DNA of 49,977 nt from Micromonospora parastrephiae (GTDB lineage: Bacteria; Actinomycetota; Actinomycetes; Mycobacteriales; Micromonosporaceae): contig NZ_JAEVHM010000024.1 in NCBI RefSeq assembly GCF_016802865.1, positions 1 through 49,977 on the forward strand, in the 5' to 3' direction. The first letter of the stretch is position 1. Every line of letters starts with the position of its first letter. The translations under genes were made by a program, and so were the position numbers. The notes under the pieces are model-generated. The model made no database searches. It was not told the DNA's origin and saw nothing but the letters and a program-made list of their open reading frames with translations. This document shows, piece after piece, positions 8,757 through 17,491 of this stretch.

Positions 8757-9337
8757 GATGTCCCCTCTCCTGCCCGGGTGCCGGCCGTCGGCACCACCTC
8801 CAGCCGGTCCAGCAGCACCAGGAACGCCTCGGCGTACGGCGAGTGCTGCGTCTCCTTGCGTACCCGTTCCCAGTCGATCTGCTCCCGCAGCGACCGGGCC
8901 AGCGGCAGGCCGCGAGCGAAGTCGCAGTAGTGCTGGGAGAAGCTGAGCAGCTTGTGCACCATCAGCTGGGTGGCGGACAGGACCGGCATGTGGATGGCGT
9001 CCACCGGCCGGATGACCGTGTCGGCGAACGTCTCCTCGGTCACCGGCGTCTCGATCGGCCGGTGGATCAGATCCACCATCCGTCCGTCGTCGAAGACCTT
9101 CACCAGCCAGTCCTCCGGTGGGCGCTCGGCGACGAAGCCGGCGGCCACCAGGGCTTCGAGGGACCGCTCCACGTCGGCCTCCCGGATCAGGAAGTCGACG
9201 TCGTGCTCGCTGGAGTGGCCGCCGTGGGCGTACACGGCGAAGCTGCCGCCCAGGGCGAACGGGATCTCGGACTGCTTGAGCACGGCGGCGACCTTTTTGA
9301 GGGTGTGCACCAGACTCTCGTCCCCGCGCTCAGCCAT
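8753..9337 (-). CDS. nucleotidyltransferase-fold protein
   Basis: 194-aa protein of the nucleotidyltransferase superfamily. The signature GGSFAVYAHGG (about residues 29-39) followed by EHDVDFLI (about 44-51) gives the Gly-Gly-Ser and DxD catalytic elements. Such stand-alone enzymes include antibiotic-resistance, tRNA- or toxin-type transferases; nothing in the context shows which this is, and there is no HEPN partner gene next to it. The start follows GGGAGAC. It heads the operon with the BON, metallophosphoesterase and 47-aa membrane genes. Confidence 0.85.
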   Translation of the reverse strand: MAERGDESLVHTLKKVAAVLKQSEIPFALGGSFAVYAHGGHSSEHDVDFLIREADVERSLEALVAAGFVAERPPEDWLVKVFDDGRMVDLIHRPIETPVTEETFADTVIRPVDAIHMPVLSATQLMVHKLLSFSQHYCDFARGLPLARSLREQIDWERVRKETQHSPYAEAFLVLLDRLEVVPTAGTRAGEGTS

Positions 9338-9488
9338 CTGGGTCTCCCGTCGGTCATGTTGGTGGACAGGCGGTTGGATTCAAACTCCGGTACCCGGCAT
9401 TCCGGTCGGCCACACCTGCCCGCGTCGCGGTCGGGTCCGAACAGGGACGAAGTGGTACAACTCTGACGGAGCGCGAGCGCCGGTCGGA

Positions 9489-9494
9489 TAACCT
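9489..9494 (+). promoter_or_regulatory. -10 hexamer of a leaderless promoter, kinase gene
   Basis: TAACCT ends 7 nt before the GTG at 9502, so transcription should begin at or next to the start codon. No ribosome-binding site is present. Confidence 0.55.
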
Positions 9495-9501
9495 GTCGAG
9501 G

Positions 9502-10281
9502 GTGGCCAGATCATCGGGGATACGACGCGGCAAGGCCCGGTTGCGCACTGTCGCCCTGATCGGCATCGACGGTTCGGGCAAGACCACCCAGGCGCACCGA
9601 CTGGCCGACGCGCTGACCGCCGCCGGCCGTCCCGCCACCTATCGCCGAAACGCCAGCGGACGTCGGTGGCTCGGCCGGGTCGCCAACCGACTCGGCCGCC
9701 CGGACGCCCAGCGCCTCGTCGGGCGCGACGGCGTACTGGCGGTGGAGTCGGTGCTGCGCTGGCTCGCCATCGCCATCGCCCTCATCAGCTGCCTGCTCAC
9801 CGGTCGTACGGCGGTGATGGACCGCTACTCGGCCTGCCAGTACGCCAGCATCCGGGCGCACGGCGGGCACCGCTGGGAGCGGCTGGCCCGAGCCGGCTAC
9901 CGGCTGTTCCCGACGCCGCAGGTGACCTTCCTGCTGGCCGTCGACCCGGCGGAGGCGTACCGGCGCATCGAGGAGCGGGGCACCGACCACGAGACGATCA
10001 GCTGGCTGACCGCGGCGGACACCGCCTACCGGACGCTGCCCGAGTACCCGAGCTTCGTGCTGGTGGACGCGGGACGTCCGGCCGAGGAGGTGACCGAGCA
10101 GATCCAGGCCCACCTGGCGACCTGGCTGCCGTCGGATGCCCGCTCCGACGGCACCCGGCCGCCGTCCGACGTACCGCCGGCCACCCCGACGTCGTCCGAA
10201 CCGCCGCCCCCCAGAGTGGCGCCGTCCGACCTGCCCACGCGCGGTGGCCCCGGCCCGTTGGTGGCTCAGGCCCGCCCGTAG
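9502..10281 (+). CDS. thymidylate kinase-like P-loop nucleotide kinase
   Basis: Walker A motif GIDGSGKTTQ (about residues 20-29) followed by a fold typical of dTMP-kinase-like proteins (MDRYSACQYASI for the DRY/substrate region about residue 110; ERGTDHE lid region about 157-163). It is a divergent member, probably not the housekeeping Tmk, so the substrate is uncertain. A proline-rich, probably disordered tail (residues about 215-259) is absent from ordinary kinases. The 3' end overlaps the convergent SDR gene by 16 bp, so the tail may have grown by loss of an earlier stop. The promoter appears leaderless. Confidence 0.8.
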   Translation: MARSSGIRRGKARLRTVALIGIDGSGKTTQAHRLADALTAAGRPATYRRNASGRRWLGRVANRLGRPDAQRLVGRDGVLAVESVLRWLAIAIALISCLLTGRTAVMDRYSACQYASIRAHGGHRWERLARAGYRLFPTPQVTFLLAVDPAEAYRRIEERGTDHETISWLTAADTAYRTLPEYPSFVLVDAGRPAEEVTEQIQAHLATWLPSDARSDGTRPPSDVPPATPTSSEPPPPRVAPSDLPTRGGPGPLVAQARP

Positions 10282-10955
10282 ACCGGGACGGTGGCGCCGC
10301 TGGTCGGAGCGGAGTCCGCGGACGCGAGAAAACGGATCACCGGCGCGATCTCGGCCGGGGTGACCCAGCGGGAGTGGTCGGCGGCGGGCTGGGCGGCCCG
10401 GTTCGCCGGTGTGTCGATCACGCTGGGCAGCACGGTGTTGCAGCGCACGTTGCGGGACCTGTACTCGACCGCGACGGTGTTGGCGAAGGCCAGCACCGCC
10501 GCCTTGGCCGTGACGTAACCGGCCGCGCCGGGGAACGGGGCGACCGCCGCGCGGGCCGAGACGCAGACCACGGCGCCGCCGCCGGCGGCCACCAGGTGTG
10601 GCAGGGCGGCCTGGGTGGCCAGGTAGGTGGGCCGCAGATTGAGGGTGAGCATCCGCTCGAACTCCTCGACCGGCGTCTCGTGGACCAGGCCGCCACTGGC
10701 GTACCCGCCGACCAGGTTGACCACCGCCCGCAACGGCGCCGCCGGCTCGCCGGCGGCGACCTCGACGGCCCGCGCCGCGTCGGCCGGGTCGGCCAGGTCC
10801 GCGACGACCCGGACCAGCTCGTCCGCCGGGTCCGACCCGGGCCGGGCTCCCCGCTGCGGTACGACCACCCGCCAGCCCGCGTCGACGAACGAGGCGACGA
10901 CCGCCCCGCCGAGTCCGCCGGTCCCTCCGGTCACCAACACGCTGCGCTCCGCCAT
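10266..10955 (-). CDS. short-chain dehydrogenase/reductase (SDR)
   Basis: 229-aa classical SDR: N-terminal Rossmann motif TGGTGGLGGAV (about residues 8-18), acidic DLADPADA cofactor region, catalytic Ser in CVSARAA and YVTAK (YxxxK) about residues 150-154. It is an NAD(P)-dependent oxidoreductase with unknown substrate. I place the start at 10955 because the Rossmann strand begins directly after it and TAGCGT lies 7 nt upstream; the frame is open further upstream but encodes low-complexity sequence. Confidence 0.88.
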   Translation of the reverse strand: MAERSVLVTGGTGGLGGAVVASFVDAGWRVVVPQRGARPGSDPADELVRVVADLADPADAARAVEVAAGEPAAPLRAVVNLVGGYASGGLVHETPVEEFERMLTLNLRPTYLATQAALPHLVAAGGGAVVCVSARAAVAPFPGAAGYVTAKAAVLAFANTVAVEYRSRNVRCNTVLPSVIDTPANRAAQPAADHSRWVTPAEIAPVIRFLASADSAPTSGATVPVYGRA

Positions 10956-10962
10956 GCGCCAC

Positions 10963-10968
10963 ACGCTA
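10963..10968 (-). promoter_or_regulatory. -10 hexamer of a leaderless promoter, SDR gene
   Basis: TAGCGT on the minus strand, 7 nt before the ATG at 10955; no ribosome-binding site is seen. Confidence 0.55.
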
Positions 10969-11059
10969 GCGTCCGCTCCGGCGGCCGGTCGGCCGGTAGG
11001 CGCTCTGCCGAGAGCAGAGTTGTTGGCACAATCGACCGCCGGCGACGCAGGATCGGCGG

Positions 11060-12076
11060 ATGCGGATCCTGATTCTCGGTGGCACCCGGTTTCTCGGCCG
11101 GGCACTGGCCCGGCTGGCCGTCGCGCGGGGCCACGACGTGACCTGCGCGGCCCGGGGCGTGTCCGGCGTCGCGCCGACCGGGGCACGGTTCGTGCCGGTC
11201 GACCGCGAGGACCCCGAGGCGCTGGTGTCGCTCGCCGGCGAGGGTTTCGACGCGGTGGTGGACGTGACCCGCCAGATCAGCCATGCCCGGTCCGCGCTCG
11301 CCGCGCTGGCCGACCACGTCGGTCACTGGTCGTTCGTGTCGACGATCTCGGTGTACGCGGACAACACCACCCCGGGTCAGACCGCGGCGGACGCGCCGGT
11401 GCTGCCGCCCGCCCCGCCGGACGTGGACGCTCCGGTCGGCCCGGACCACCGCTGGTACGGCGAGTGCAAGGTCAGCATCGAGCGGCTGGTCCGGGAACGG
11501 ATGGGCGAGGACCGTTCGTTCGTCTGCCGGCCGGGGCTGATCGTGGGTGCGGAGGATCCGAGTGACCGCTTCCCGTACTGGGTGCGACGGCTGGCGAGCG
11601 GTGGGGAGGTTCTCGCGCCCGGACGGCCGACCGACCGGGTGCAGTTCGTGGACGTCGCCGATCTGGCCACCTGGTTGCTGCACGCCGCCGGCACCCGTCT
11701 CGCCGGCACGTACGACGGCGTCGGCCCGGCGGTGTCCCGGGCTGATCTGCTGACCGGCGTGGCGGCCGGGCTGGGCGTCAGCGACCCGCGCCTCACCTGG
11801 GTCGATCAGGATTTCCTGCTGGCCCGTGACGTACGCGAGTGGTCGGGGGAGCGGGCGCTGCCGCTCTGGGCGCGACTGCCGGAGTGGGCTGGTCTGATGG
11901 ACCGGGACGTCCGGCCGGCGCTGGACGCGGGGTTGACGGTCCGTCCGCTGTCCGACACCGTTCGGGCGACCGTGTCCTGGATGACAGCGCGGCCGGACGA
12001 CGTACGGCAGGGTGGACTCGACCCGGCGGATGAGGCGGTGGTCCTGAGGGAGTGGCAGGCTGTACAGAACGCGTGA
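11060..12076 (+). CDS. NAD-dependent epimerase/dehydratase family protein
   Basis: Extended-SDR enzyme of 338 aa. The N-terminal GGTRFLG motif (about residues 7-13) is the nucleotide-binding loop, FVSTISVYAD contains the catalytic Ser/Thr region, and YGECK (YxxxK, about residues 133-137) is the active-site pair. RPGLIVGAEDPSDRFPYWV is typical of the isoflavone-reductase/epimerase-like group common in actinobacteria. The substrate is unknown and could be a nucleotide sugar or a small metabolite. It is divergent from the SDR gene with a 104-bp shared upstream region and stands alone. Confidence 0.88.
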   Translation: MRILILGGTRFLGRALARLAVARGHDVTCAARGVSGVAPTGARFVPVDREDPEALVSLAGEGFDAVVDVTRQISHARSALAALADHVGHWSFVSTISVYADNTTPGQTAADAPVLPPAPPDVDAPVGPDHRWYGECKVSIERLVRERMGEDRSFVCRPGLIVGAEDPSDRFPYWVRRLASGGEVLAPGRPTDRVQFVDVADLATWLLHAAGTRLAGTYDGVGPAVSRADLLTGVAAGLGVSDPRLTWVDQDFLLARDVREWSGERALPLWARLPEWAGLMDRDVRPALDAGLTVRPLSDTVRATVSWMTARPDDVRQGGLDPADEAVVLREWQAVQNA

Positions 12077-12117
12077 TCCCGGTCGGCGACACTTTTTCCC
12101 ACCCCACACAGTCATAG

Positions 12118-12146
12118 TTGACGCTCACGCCTCGTGAAAGTAAGTT
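12118..12146 (+). promoter_or_regulatory. promoter of the rpiR-murQ operon
   Basis: -35 TTGACG (12118-12123), exactly 17 bp, -10 TAAGTT (12141-12146). The -10 ends 6 nt before the GTG at 12153, so the mRNA is predicted to be leaderless. Confidence 0.7.
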
Positions 12147-12149
12147 TCA
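12135..12149. promoter_or_regulatory. RpiR-type operator overlapping the -10
   Basis: TGAAAGTAAGTTTCA is a perfect inverted repeat TGAAA-N5-TTTCA covering the spacer end and the -10 hexamer. Its arms match the GAAA/TTTC style reported for MurR/RpiR-family operators, suggesting direct autorepression by promoter occlusion. Confidence 0.7.
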
Positions 12150-12152
12150 TCC

Positions 12153-13067
12153 GTGGCGAAGAGTCCGAAGATTTCTGCGAGTCACGAGCCCGGTGGGCTG
12201 ATCGTCCACATCAGTGGGCTGTTGCCGTCGCTGTCGCCCGCCGAGCAGCGGGTCGCCCGGCTGGTCGTTTCCGACCCGGCCGCGGCCGCCCGGCGGACCA
12301 TCACCGACCTCGCCACCGCAGCGGAGACGTCGGAGGCGACCGTCATCCGGTTCTGCCGCTCGGTGGGCATGGACGGCTACCCCCAGCTGCGCATCCGGCT
12401 CGCCGCCGAGGCCGCCCGTCGCATCGAGCCGCCGGACGCCCGGGTGGTCGGCGGCGACATCCCGCCCGGCGCCGACCTCGCCCAGATCATCGCCACCATC
12501 GCGTTCAACGACGCCCGCGCCGTCGAGGAGACCGCCGAGCAGCTCGACCCGGCCGTCTGCGAACAGGTGGTCGAGGCGATCAGCGGCGCCGCTCGGATCG
12601 ACATCTACGGCGCCGGCGCCAGCGGGTTCGTCGCCTCTGACTTCCAGCAGAAACTGCACCGCATCGGCCGGATCGCCTTCTACTTCCCGGACGTGCACAC
12701 CGCGCTCACGTCCGCCGCGCTCCTCGGTCGGGGCGACGTCGCGTTCGGCATCTCGCACACCGGCACCACCTCCGACGTGATCGAGGTGTTGGAGCAGGCC
12801 CGGACGCGGGGTGCCGTCACGGTGGCGCTGACCAACTTCCCCCGCTCGCCGATCACCGAGGTGGCCGACTTCGTGCTGACCACCGCCGCCCGGGAGACGA
12901 CCTACCGCTCCGGTGCGACCGCCAGCCGGCTGGCCCAGCTCACCGTGGTCGACTGTCTCTTCGTCGGCGTGGCCGCCCGCAACCGGTCCCGAGCCCGCAA
13001 GGCACTCGAGGTGACCGCCGAGGCGGTCCAGTCGCACCGGGTGGGTGCCAACCGGAGGCGAGCATGA
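12153..13067 (+). CDS. MurR/RpiR-family transcriptional regulator
   Basis: 304-aa regulator with an N-terminal RpiR helix-turn-helix (SPAEQRVARLVVSDPAAAAR… TSEATVIRFCRSVGMDGYPQ, about residues 28-84) and a C-terminal SIS sugar-phosphate-binding domain (IDIYGAGASGFVASDFQQKL and FGISHTGTTSDVIEVL). It probably senses N-acetylmuramic acid 6-phosphate or a related sugar phosphate and controls the coupled murQ. The GTG start at 12153 has no ribosome-binding site and fits a leaderless transcript. The stop overlaps the murQ start (ATGA). Confidence 0.93.
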   Translation: MAKSPKISASHEPGGLIVHISGLLPSLSPAEQRVARLVVSDPAAAARRTITDLATAAETSEATVIRFCRSVGMDGYPQLRIRLAAEAARRIEPPDARVVGGDIPPGADLAQIIATIAFNDARAVEETAEQLDPAVCEQVVEAISGAARIDIYGAGASGFVASDFQQKLHRIGRIAFYFPDVHTALTSAALLGRGDVAFGISHTGTTSDVIEVLEQARTRGAVTVALTNFPRSPITEVADFVLTTAARETTYRSGATASRLAQLTVVDCLFVGVAARNRSRARKALEVTAEAVQSHRVGANRRRA

Positions 13068-14020
13068 CGGCCGGTGCGGTGGAACCGGACGAGGACATGC
13101 CCGCACCTCCCGCCCGCCCCACGGTCCGGGTGGGCGCCCCCACCGAACGGCGTAACCCGCTCAGCGTCGACCTCGACCTGATGTCGACCCGGGACGTCCT
13201 GACCGTGATCAACGATGCCGACCGGCGGGTGCCCGCGTCGGTCGCCGCGGTGCTCGACGAGATCGCCGCCACGGTCGATCTCGCCGTCGATGCGCTGCGC
13301 GGCGGCCACCGGGTGCACTACTTCGGCGCCGGCACATCCGGGCGGCTGGGCGTACTCGACGCGGCCGAGCTGGCCCCCACCTTCAACTCGCCCCGGCACT
13401 GGTTCTGCGCCCACCTCGCCGGTGGCCCGGACGCCATGTGGCGGGCCGTGGAGGACGCCGAGGACGACGACCGGGGCGGCGCGGTCGAGGCGGCTGGTTG
13501 TGTGCGCGCCGGTGACCTGGTGGTCGGTCTGGCAGCCAGCGGACGCACCCCGTACGTCCTCGGGGCGCTCGCCGCGTCCCGCGCCAAGGGCGCCTCGACG
13601 GTGCTCCTCTGCGCGAATCCGGAGGCGGAGGCGGCCCGGTCGGTCGACGTGTTCATCGGGGTGGACACCGGACCCGAGGTGGTCACCGGGTCGACCCGGA
13701 TGAAGGCGGGCACCGCGCAGAAGTTGGTGCTCAACACGTTCTCGACCGCCGTCATGGTGCGCCTGGGGCGGGTCTACTCGAACCTCATGATCGATATGGT
13801 GGCCACCAACGCGAAGCTCCGCGGACGAATGATCTCGATCCTGATGGAGGCCACCGGCTGCTCCGAGGAGGTTTCCCGACGGGCCCTCACCGAGGCCGAC
13901 GGCGATCTGAAGACCGCGCTGGTCTCCCTGGTCTCCGGCGCCGAGGTCGACGCCGCCCGGGCCGCGCTGGCCCGCTCCGCCGACCAGGTGCGCGGCGCCC
14001 TCGCCCTGCTCGCCTCCTAG
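13064..14020 (+). CDS. murQ: N-acetylmuramic acid 6-phosphate etherase
   Basis: Cleaves the D-lactyl ether of MurNAc-6-P to GlcNAc-6-P and lactate during peptidoglycan recycling. The family signatures are complete: TERRNP (about residues 26-31), GAGTSGRLGVLDAAELAPTF (about 88-107), AASGRTPY (about 159-166) and GPEVVTGSTRMKAGTAQKL (about 203-221). The length of 318 aa is normal, with a short extra N-terminus. It is translationally coupled to the RpiR regulator by a 4-bp overlap. No MurP-type PTS or AnmK gene is nearby, so the substrate supply must be encoded elsewhere. Confidence 0.96.
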   Translation: MTAGAVEPDEDMPAPPARPTVRVGAPTERRNPLSVDLDLMSTRDVLTVINDADRRVPASVAAVLDEIAATVDLAVDALRGGHRVHYFGAGTSGRLGVLDAAELAPTFNSPRHWFCAHLAGGPDAMWRAVEDAEDDDRGGAVEAAGCVRAGDLVVGLAASGRTPYVLGALAASRAKGASTVLLCANPEAEAARSVDVFIGVDTGPEVVTGSTRMKAGTAQKLVLNTFSTAVMVRLGRVYSNLMIDMVATNAKLRGRMISILMEATGCSEEVSRRALTEADGDLKTALVSLVSGAEVDAARAALARSADQVRGALALLAS

Positions 14021-14395
14021 CCCCAGCCCCGGGGAAGCGAACGGCGCTCCGGATTGTTCATCGGGCCGGGGGGTAATAACACTCACGTGGATGAACCGAC
14101 CGGTCCACCGGTGCGTATCTGGCAGTGACCAGGATCGCACCACGGTGGTGACCCGGGTCGCTGTGCCCCCGCGGCGGGCGGTGTTGCCATGGTTGTGACC
14201 CGTACGTGGTGTGCCCAGTGGCGAGCCGCCCGACGGGGTGCTGACAGCAAACATGGACCGTGCTCTCAGCTACTACTCAGGCATTCGTGACACTTTCGAC
14301 TCACGATATGGAATCCCCGACACGTCTCATCTGTTGTGTAGGTGTCAGCACCGATGGGCACAACGGAAGTTACCAGGGGCTGACGGACGTGGGGA
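14021..14395 (+). other. 375-bp non-coding region upstream of the sigma factor
   Basis: No convincing gene on either strand. It contains one SigB-like promoter candidate (GGAT, 16 bp, GGGTAA at 14071-14076) about 320 bp before the sigma gene, followed by an AT-richer stretch near 14260-14345. The long distance suggests an untranslated leader or several promoters. Confidence 0.4.
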
Positions 14396-15385
14396 ATGGC
14401 AAGGAACCGGGCAACCGGCGCGAGCGAGGGGACCGTGGGCAACGTGGACAAGAACATCGGCATGCGAACCGACGAGGTTGCCGAGGAGCGCGACCTGGTC
14501 GGCGTCTACCTGCACGAGATCTCCCGGACGCCACTGCTGGACGCCGCCAAGGAGGTCGATCTCTCCAAGGCGATCGAGGCCGGCCTCTACGCCGAGCACC
14601 TGCTCGGTGAGGACGCCGTTCCCGCCGGTGTCGACCGGGACGACCTGGATCGGCTGGTCGTCGAGGGCGAGCGGGCGAAGGACCTCTTCATCCGCGCCAA
14701 CCTGCGACTTGTCGTGTCGATCGCCCGCCGTTACGTGCGCTCGGGTATGCCCATGCTGGATCTGATCCAGGAGGGCAACACCGGCCTCGTCCGGGCGGTC
14801 GAGAAGTTCGACTACGAGCGTGGCTACAAGTTCTCCACCTACGCCACCTGGTGGATCCGCCAGGCCATCAGCCGGGCGATCGCCCAGCAGGAGCGCACCG
14901 TCCGTCTGCCGGTGCACCTGGTGGAGGACGTCAACCGGATGCGCAACGTGACCCGGCAGCTGACCCGTGAGCTGGGCAGCGACCCGGAGCCGGAGCAGAT
15001 CGCCGCGTCGCTCGGCGTCACCGTCGAGCGGGTCAACGAGCTGCGCCGCTGGTCGCAGGACACCGTTTCGCTGGACACCCCGGTCGGCGACGACGGCGAC
15101 ACGAACCTCGGCGACCTGGTCGCCGACAGTGACGCGCCGTCGCCGGAGGACATCGTCCTCAGCGGCCTGGAGCGGCAGCGCATCGAAGGGCTGCTCAACC
15201 ACCTCGACGACCGGTCGGCCGGCATCATGCGGGCCCGCTACGGCCTGGAGGACGGCCGCGAGCACTCGCTGACCGAGGTCGCGTCCCGGTTCTCGCTGTC
15301 CCGCGAGCGGATCCGGCAGCTGGAGATCCAGGCTCTCGGCCGGCTCCGTGAGCTGGCCCGGGCTGAGGGGCTGCAGGCGGCCTGA
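14396..15385 (+). CDS. RNA polymerase sigma-70 factor, SigB/HrdD-like (group 2)
   Basis: Primary-like sigma factor of 329 aa lacking the long region 1.1 of the housekeeping factor. Region 1.2 ([16 protein letters not shown]), region 2 with the core-binding and -10-melting helices ([43 protein letters not shown]), region 3 ([14 protein letters not shown]) and region 4.2 ([14 protein letters not shown]) are all present. It should recognise promoters close to the housekeeping consensus under stationary or stress conditions. ATG at 14396 is used; GTG at 14435, preceded by GAGGGGA, is an alternative that removes 13 residues. It ends at a 20-bp hairpin shared with the convergent NlpC gene. Confidence 0.93.
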   Translation: MARNRATGASEGTVGNVDKNIGMRTDEVAEERDLVGVYLHEISRTPLLDAAKEVDLSKAIEAGLYAEHLLGEDAVPAGVDRDDLDRLVVEGERAKDLFIRANLRLVVSIARRYVRSGMPMLDLIQEGNTGLVRAVEKFDYERGYKFSTYATWWIRQAISRAIAQQERTVRLPVHLVEDVNRMRNVTRQLTRELGSDPEPEQIAASLGVTVERVNELRRWSQDTVSLDTPVGDDGDTNLGDLVADSDAPSPEDIVLSGLERQRIEGLLNHLDDRSAGIMRARYGLEDGREHSLTEVASRFSLSRERIRQLEIQALGRLRELARAEGLQAA

Positions 15386-15398
15386 CCTGGTAGCAATG

Positions 15399-15445
15399 AC
15401 GGCGAACGGCCGGCGTCCGATAGGGGGACGCCGGCCGTTCGCCGT
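15399..15445. terminator. bidirectional 20-bp hairpin terminator
   Basis: Perfect 20-bp inverted repeat with a 7-nt loop (gataggg) between the convergent sigma-factor and NlpC/P60 genes, 13 bp from one stop and 5 bp from the other. The longest uninterrupted stem in the window. Confidence 0.85.
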
Positions 15446-15450
15446 ATCCG

Positions 15451-16497
15451 CTAGCGGACCCGGCCGTAGCCCTGGATCGGCATCATGTTCATGCCGCGCT
15501 TGAGCACGTTGCGACCGGCGCTCGGCGCGTCGATCACCTGGCCGTCGCCCACGTAGAGGGCGACGTGACCGAGCCCGTTGTAGAAGATCAGGTCTCCTGG
15601 GCGCAGGTCACCACGGCCGATGTGGGCGACCGCGCCCCACTGCATCCGGGTGTTGTGCGGCAGTGACTTCCCGGCCGCCCGCCAGGCGGCCGAGGTCAGC
15701 CCGGAACAGTCGTAGCCGTCCGGTCCGTCACTCGCCCAGACGTACGGCTTGCCCAGCGCGCCGAACGCGTAGCGCACCGCCACCCCGGCGCCACCGGCCA
15801 CCGTGGGCACGTTCCTGGCCTCCGCCGCCGCGGCCCTGGGTTCGGGTCGTTCGGTCGCCGCACCGTACGCCTGGCGGCGCAGCTCGTACAGCTTCGCCAG
15901 ATCCTCCTCGATCCGCTTCTTGCCGGCGGCGAGTTGGCGGGCCTGTGCCGCCTGCCGGGTCAGCGTGGCGTCGAGGCGGGCCTTCTCGTCGAGCAGTCGC
16001 CGCTGGTTGGCGGTGTAGCCGGAGATGCGCTCCTGCCGCTGGCGGGTCAGCTGGTCGAGGGCGCCGAGACGGTCCAACAGCGCGGCCGAGCCGCCGGGAC
16101 GCAGTAGGGCGTCCGCGGTCCGCAGGCCGCCACTCTTGTACGCCGTGGTCGCCAGCTCGGCGACATCGGCCCGGCTCTGCTCGGCCTGCTGTTCCAGTGG
16201 GCCGATACGGGCCTGTAATCGGGCGACCGCGGCCTCGTTCGTCTTGATCTCCTCGCGGAGCTTGTTGTACGCCTCGACGACCCGCTCCAGCTCGCCCGAG
16301 GACGCTTCGATCCGGCGGGTCAGGTCGGCGGGGGACGGCTCGGCGCGGGCCACCACCGGCGGGGCGATCAGCGCGGCCGACATCCCGGCCAGCACCACGG
16401 TACGCAGCAGGTTTCTCAGGGATGACAAGAGCGGAAAGCCCCTCTCCCACGGCCGCGTCGGGCTGCTGACGCCCTTGGCGGCACCGGCCGGGGCCAT
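15451..16497 (-). CDS. secreted NlpC/P60 peptidoglycan endopeptidase (RipA-like)
   Basis: Cell-wall hydrolase of the RipA/CwlO type: signal peptide (LLRTVVLAGMSAALIAPPVVARA), then a long coiled coil (about residues 50-200, rich in Leu, Ala, Glu and Arg heptads) and a C-terminal NlpC/P60 domain. The catalytic Cys is in GYDCSGLTSAAW, the His in GLGHVALYVG and a further polar residue follows in DAPSAG. It would cut stem-peptide bonds outside the membrane; the coiled coil usually autoinhibits or recruits a partner such as FtsX. ATG at 16497 gives a long leader; TTG at 16428 (LSSLRNLL) starts right at the signal peptide and may be the real start. Confidence 0.92.
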   Translation of the reverse strand: MAPAGAAKGVSSPTRPWERGFPLLSSLRNLLRTVVLAGMSAALIAPPVVARAEPSPADLTRRIEASSGELERVVEAYNKLREEIKTNEAAVARLQARIGPLEQQAEQSRADVAELATTAYKSGGLRTADALLRPGGSAALLDRLGALDQLTRQRQERISGYTANQRRLLDEKARLDATLTRQAAQARQLAAGKKRIEEDLAKLYELRRQAYGAATERPEPRAAAAEARNVPTVAGGAGVAVRYAFGALGKPYVWASDGPDGYDCSGLTSAAWRAAGKSLPHNTRMQWGAVAHIGRGDLRPGDLIFYNGLGHVALYVGDGQVIDAPSAGRNVLKRGMNMMPIQGYGRVR

Positions 16498-16929
16498 CCG
16501 GGGTGGACGGCGCTGGGCCGGACCGGCTCGCCCAACCTAACCCGGGACGGTTGTCACGCGCAGTTGAAGCAGGGGCGAATGTTGGCAAAGTGGCCTGCCG
16601 GGCAGGTGCGCTGGCTGGCTTCGGTCGTGGCTGCCGACGCTCAGTGAGCAGAGCGCAGTGCCCTCCTTTTGACCAAATGCCGGATATGCGGCTTTCGTCG
16701 TTCTCGGCGTATGCCGCCGGATAGCTGCGCTACGCAACCGATAAAAGCCGAAATGGATGCTGTTTCCGGGCGAGGTCCCCCAGACGGGTGACCTGTCGGG
16801 AGTCGGTAAATGCCCTGGTGAGGTGGCAGTGCCACAACACAATGAGGGCCGGAGCCGGGATTCCCGTCAACACGGCGATGCCATGACCGGCGGAGCAACC
16901 CGACGAACCGCCCCCACACGGGAGGAACC
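16498..16929. other. 432-bp intergenic region between NlpC and the DUF6232 gene
   Basis: Divergent promoter region with no convincing gene. It has an AT-rich island near 16735-16765 (gataaaagccgaaatgg), and on the minus strand AAAAGGAGGGCACTGCG followed by a CGCTC/GAGCG hairpin near 16635-16670. I could not match it to a riboswitch consensus. Confidence 0.35.
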
Positions 16930-17451
16930 GTGAATCGTGAAGGCGCAAAGACGCGACCCCAGCGAACGGTGCCCGGTGCCAGGTCGACCCTGCTGTACGC
17001 GCGACCCGGCATCATCGTGACCGTCGACCGGTTCACCGTCGGTCGAACCAGCTACCGGGTCGCCGACCTGACCCACCTCCGCACCACCAGAGGCCCGCAC
17101 GACCGGATCGCCGTCCGGGCCGTCGCCATCACCGCCACCATGCTCGGCGGCGTCGGGCTGCTGCTCGGCTTCACCGGCGGCCTGCAACGGCTGACCGCCG
17201 GGGCGTACCTCATCCTCGGGGCGGTGTTCCTGCTGCCGGCCGCGCTCGCCCTGGTCGGCGATCGTTGGCGGCCACCGCCCCACGAACTGTGGGGGTGGCA
17301 CCGGGGCGCGGAGGTGCTGCTGTTCAGCGCCGACGACGAGCGGCAGTTCGGCCAGGTCACCCGGGCGCTGCTGCGCGCCCGGGAGGTGAACCGGTACGGC
17401 GACTGGATCGATCCGCTCGCCTCGGCCGACCCGTGGCGGCCCAGCCGCTGA
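16930..17451 (+). CDS. DUF6232 family membrane protein
   Basis: 173-aa protein with a beta-rich N-terminal part (LLYARPGIIVTVDRFTVGRTSYRVADLTHLRT, in two stretches) that looks like the DUF6232 signature, then two adjacent membrane helices (about residues 58-80 and 86-105) and a cytoplasmic tail resembling a PH-like strand set (ELWGWHRGAEVLLFSADDERQFGQV). Function unknown. The GTG start follows ACGGGAGGAACC. It stands alone between two intergenic regions and ends at a hairpin. Confidence 0.8.
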   Translation: MNREGAKTRPQRTVPGARSTLLYARPGIIVTVDRFTVGRTSYRVADLTHLRTTRGPHDRIAVRAVAITATMLGGVGLLLGFTGGLQRLTAGAYLILGAVFLLPAALALVGDRWRPPPHELWGWHRGAEVLLFSADDERQFGQVTRALLRAREVNRYGDWIDPLASADPWRPSR

Positions 17452-17453
17452 CC

Positions 17454-17480
17454 GGCCCGACGTCGACCCGGCGTCGGGCC
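17454..17480. terminator. hairpin between convergent DUF6232 and DUF3817 genes
   Basis: 9-bp perfect stem (ggcccgacg / cgtcgggcc) with a 9-nt loop, between the two stop codons. Confidence 0.5.
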
Positions 17481-17491
17481 CGGCCGGCGGC

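Noticed and set aside
14051..14076. SigB promoter for the sigma-factor gene
   Set aside because: GNNT-N16-GGGTAA fits, but the -35 match is loose and it is 320 bp from the gene; kept only as a comment.
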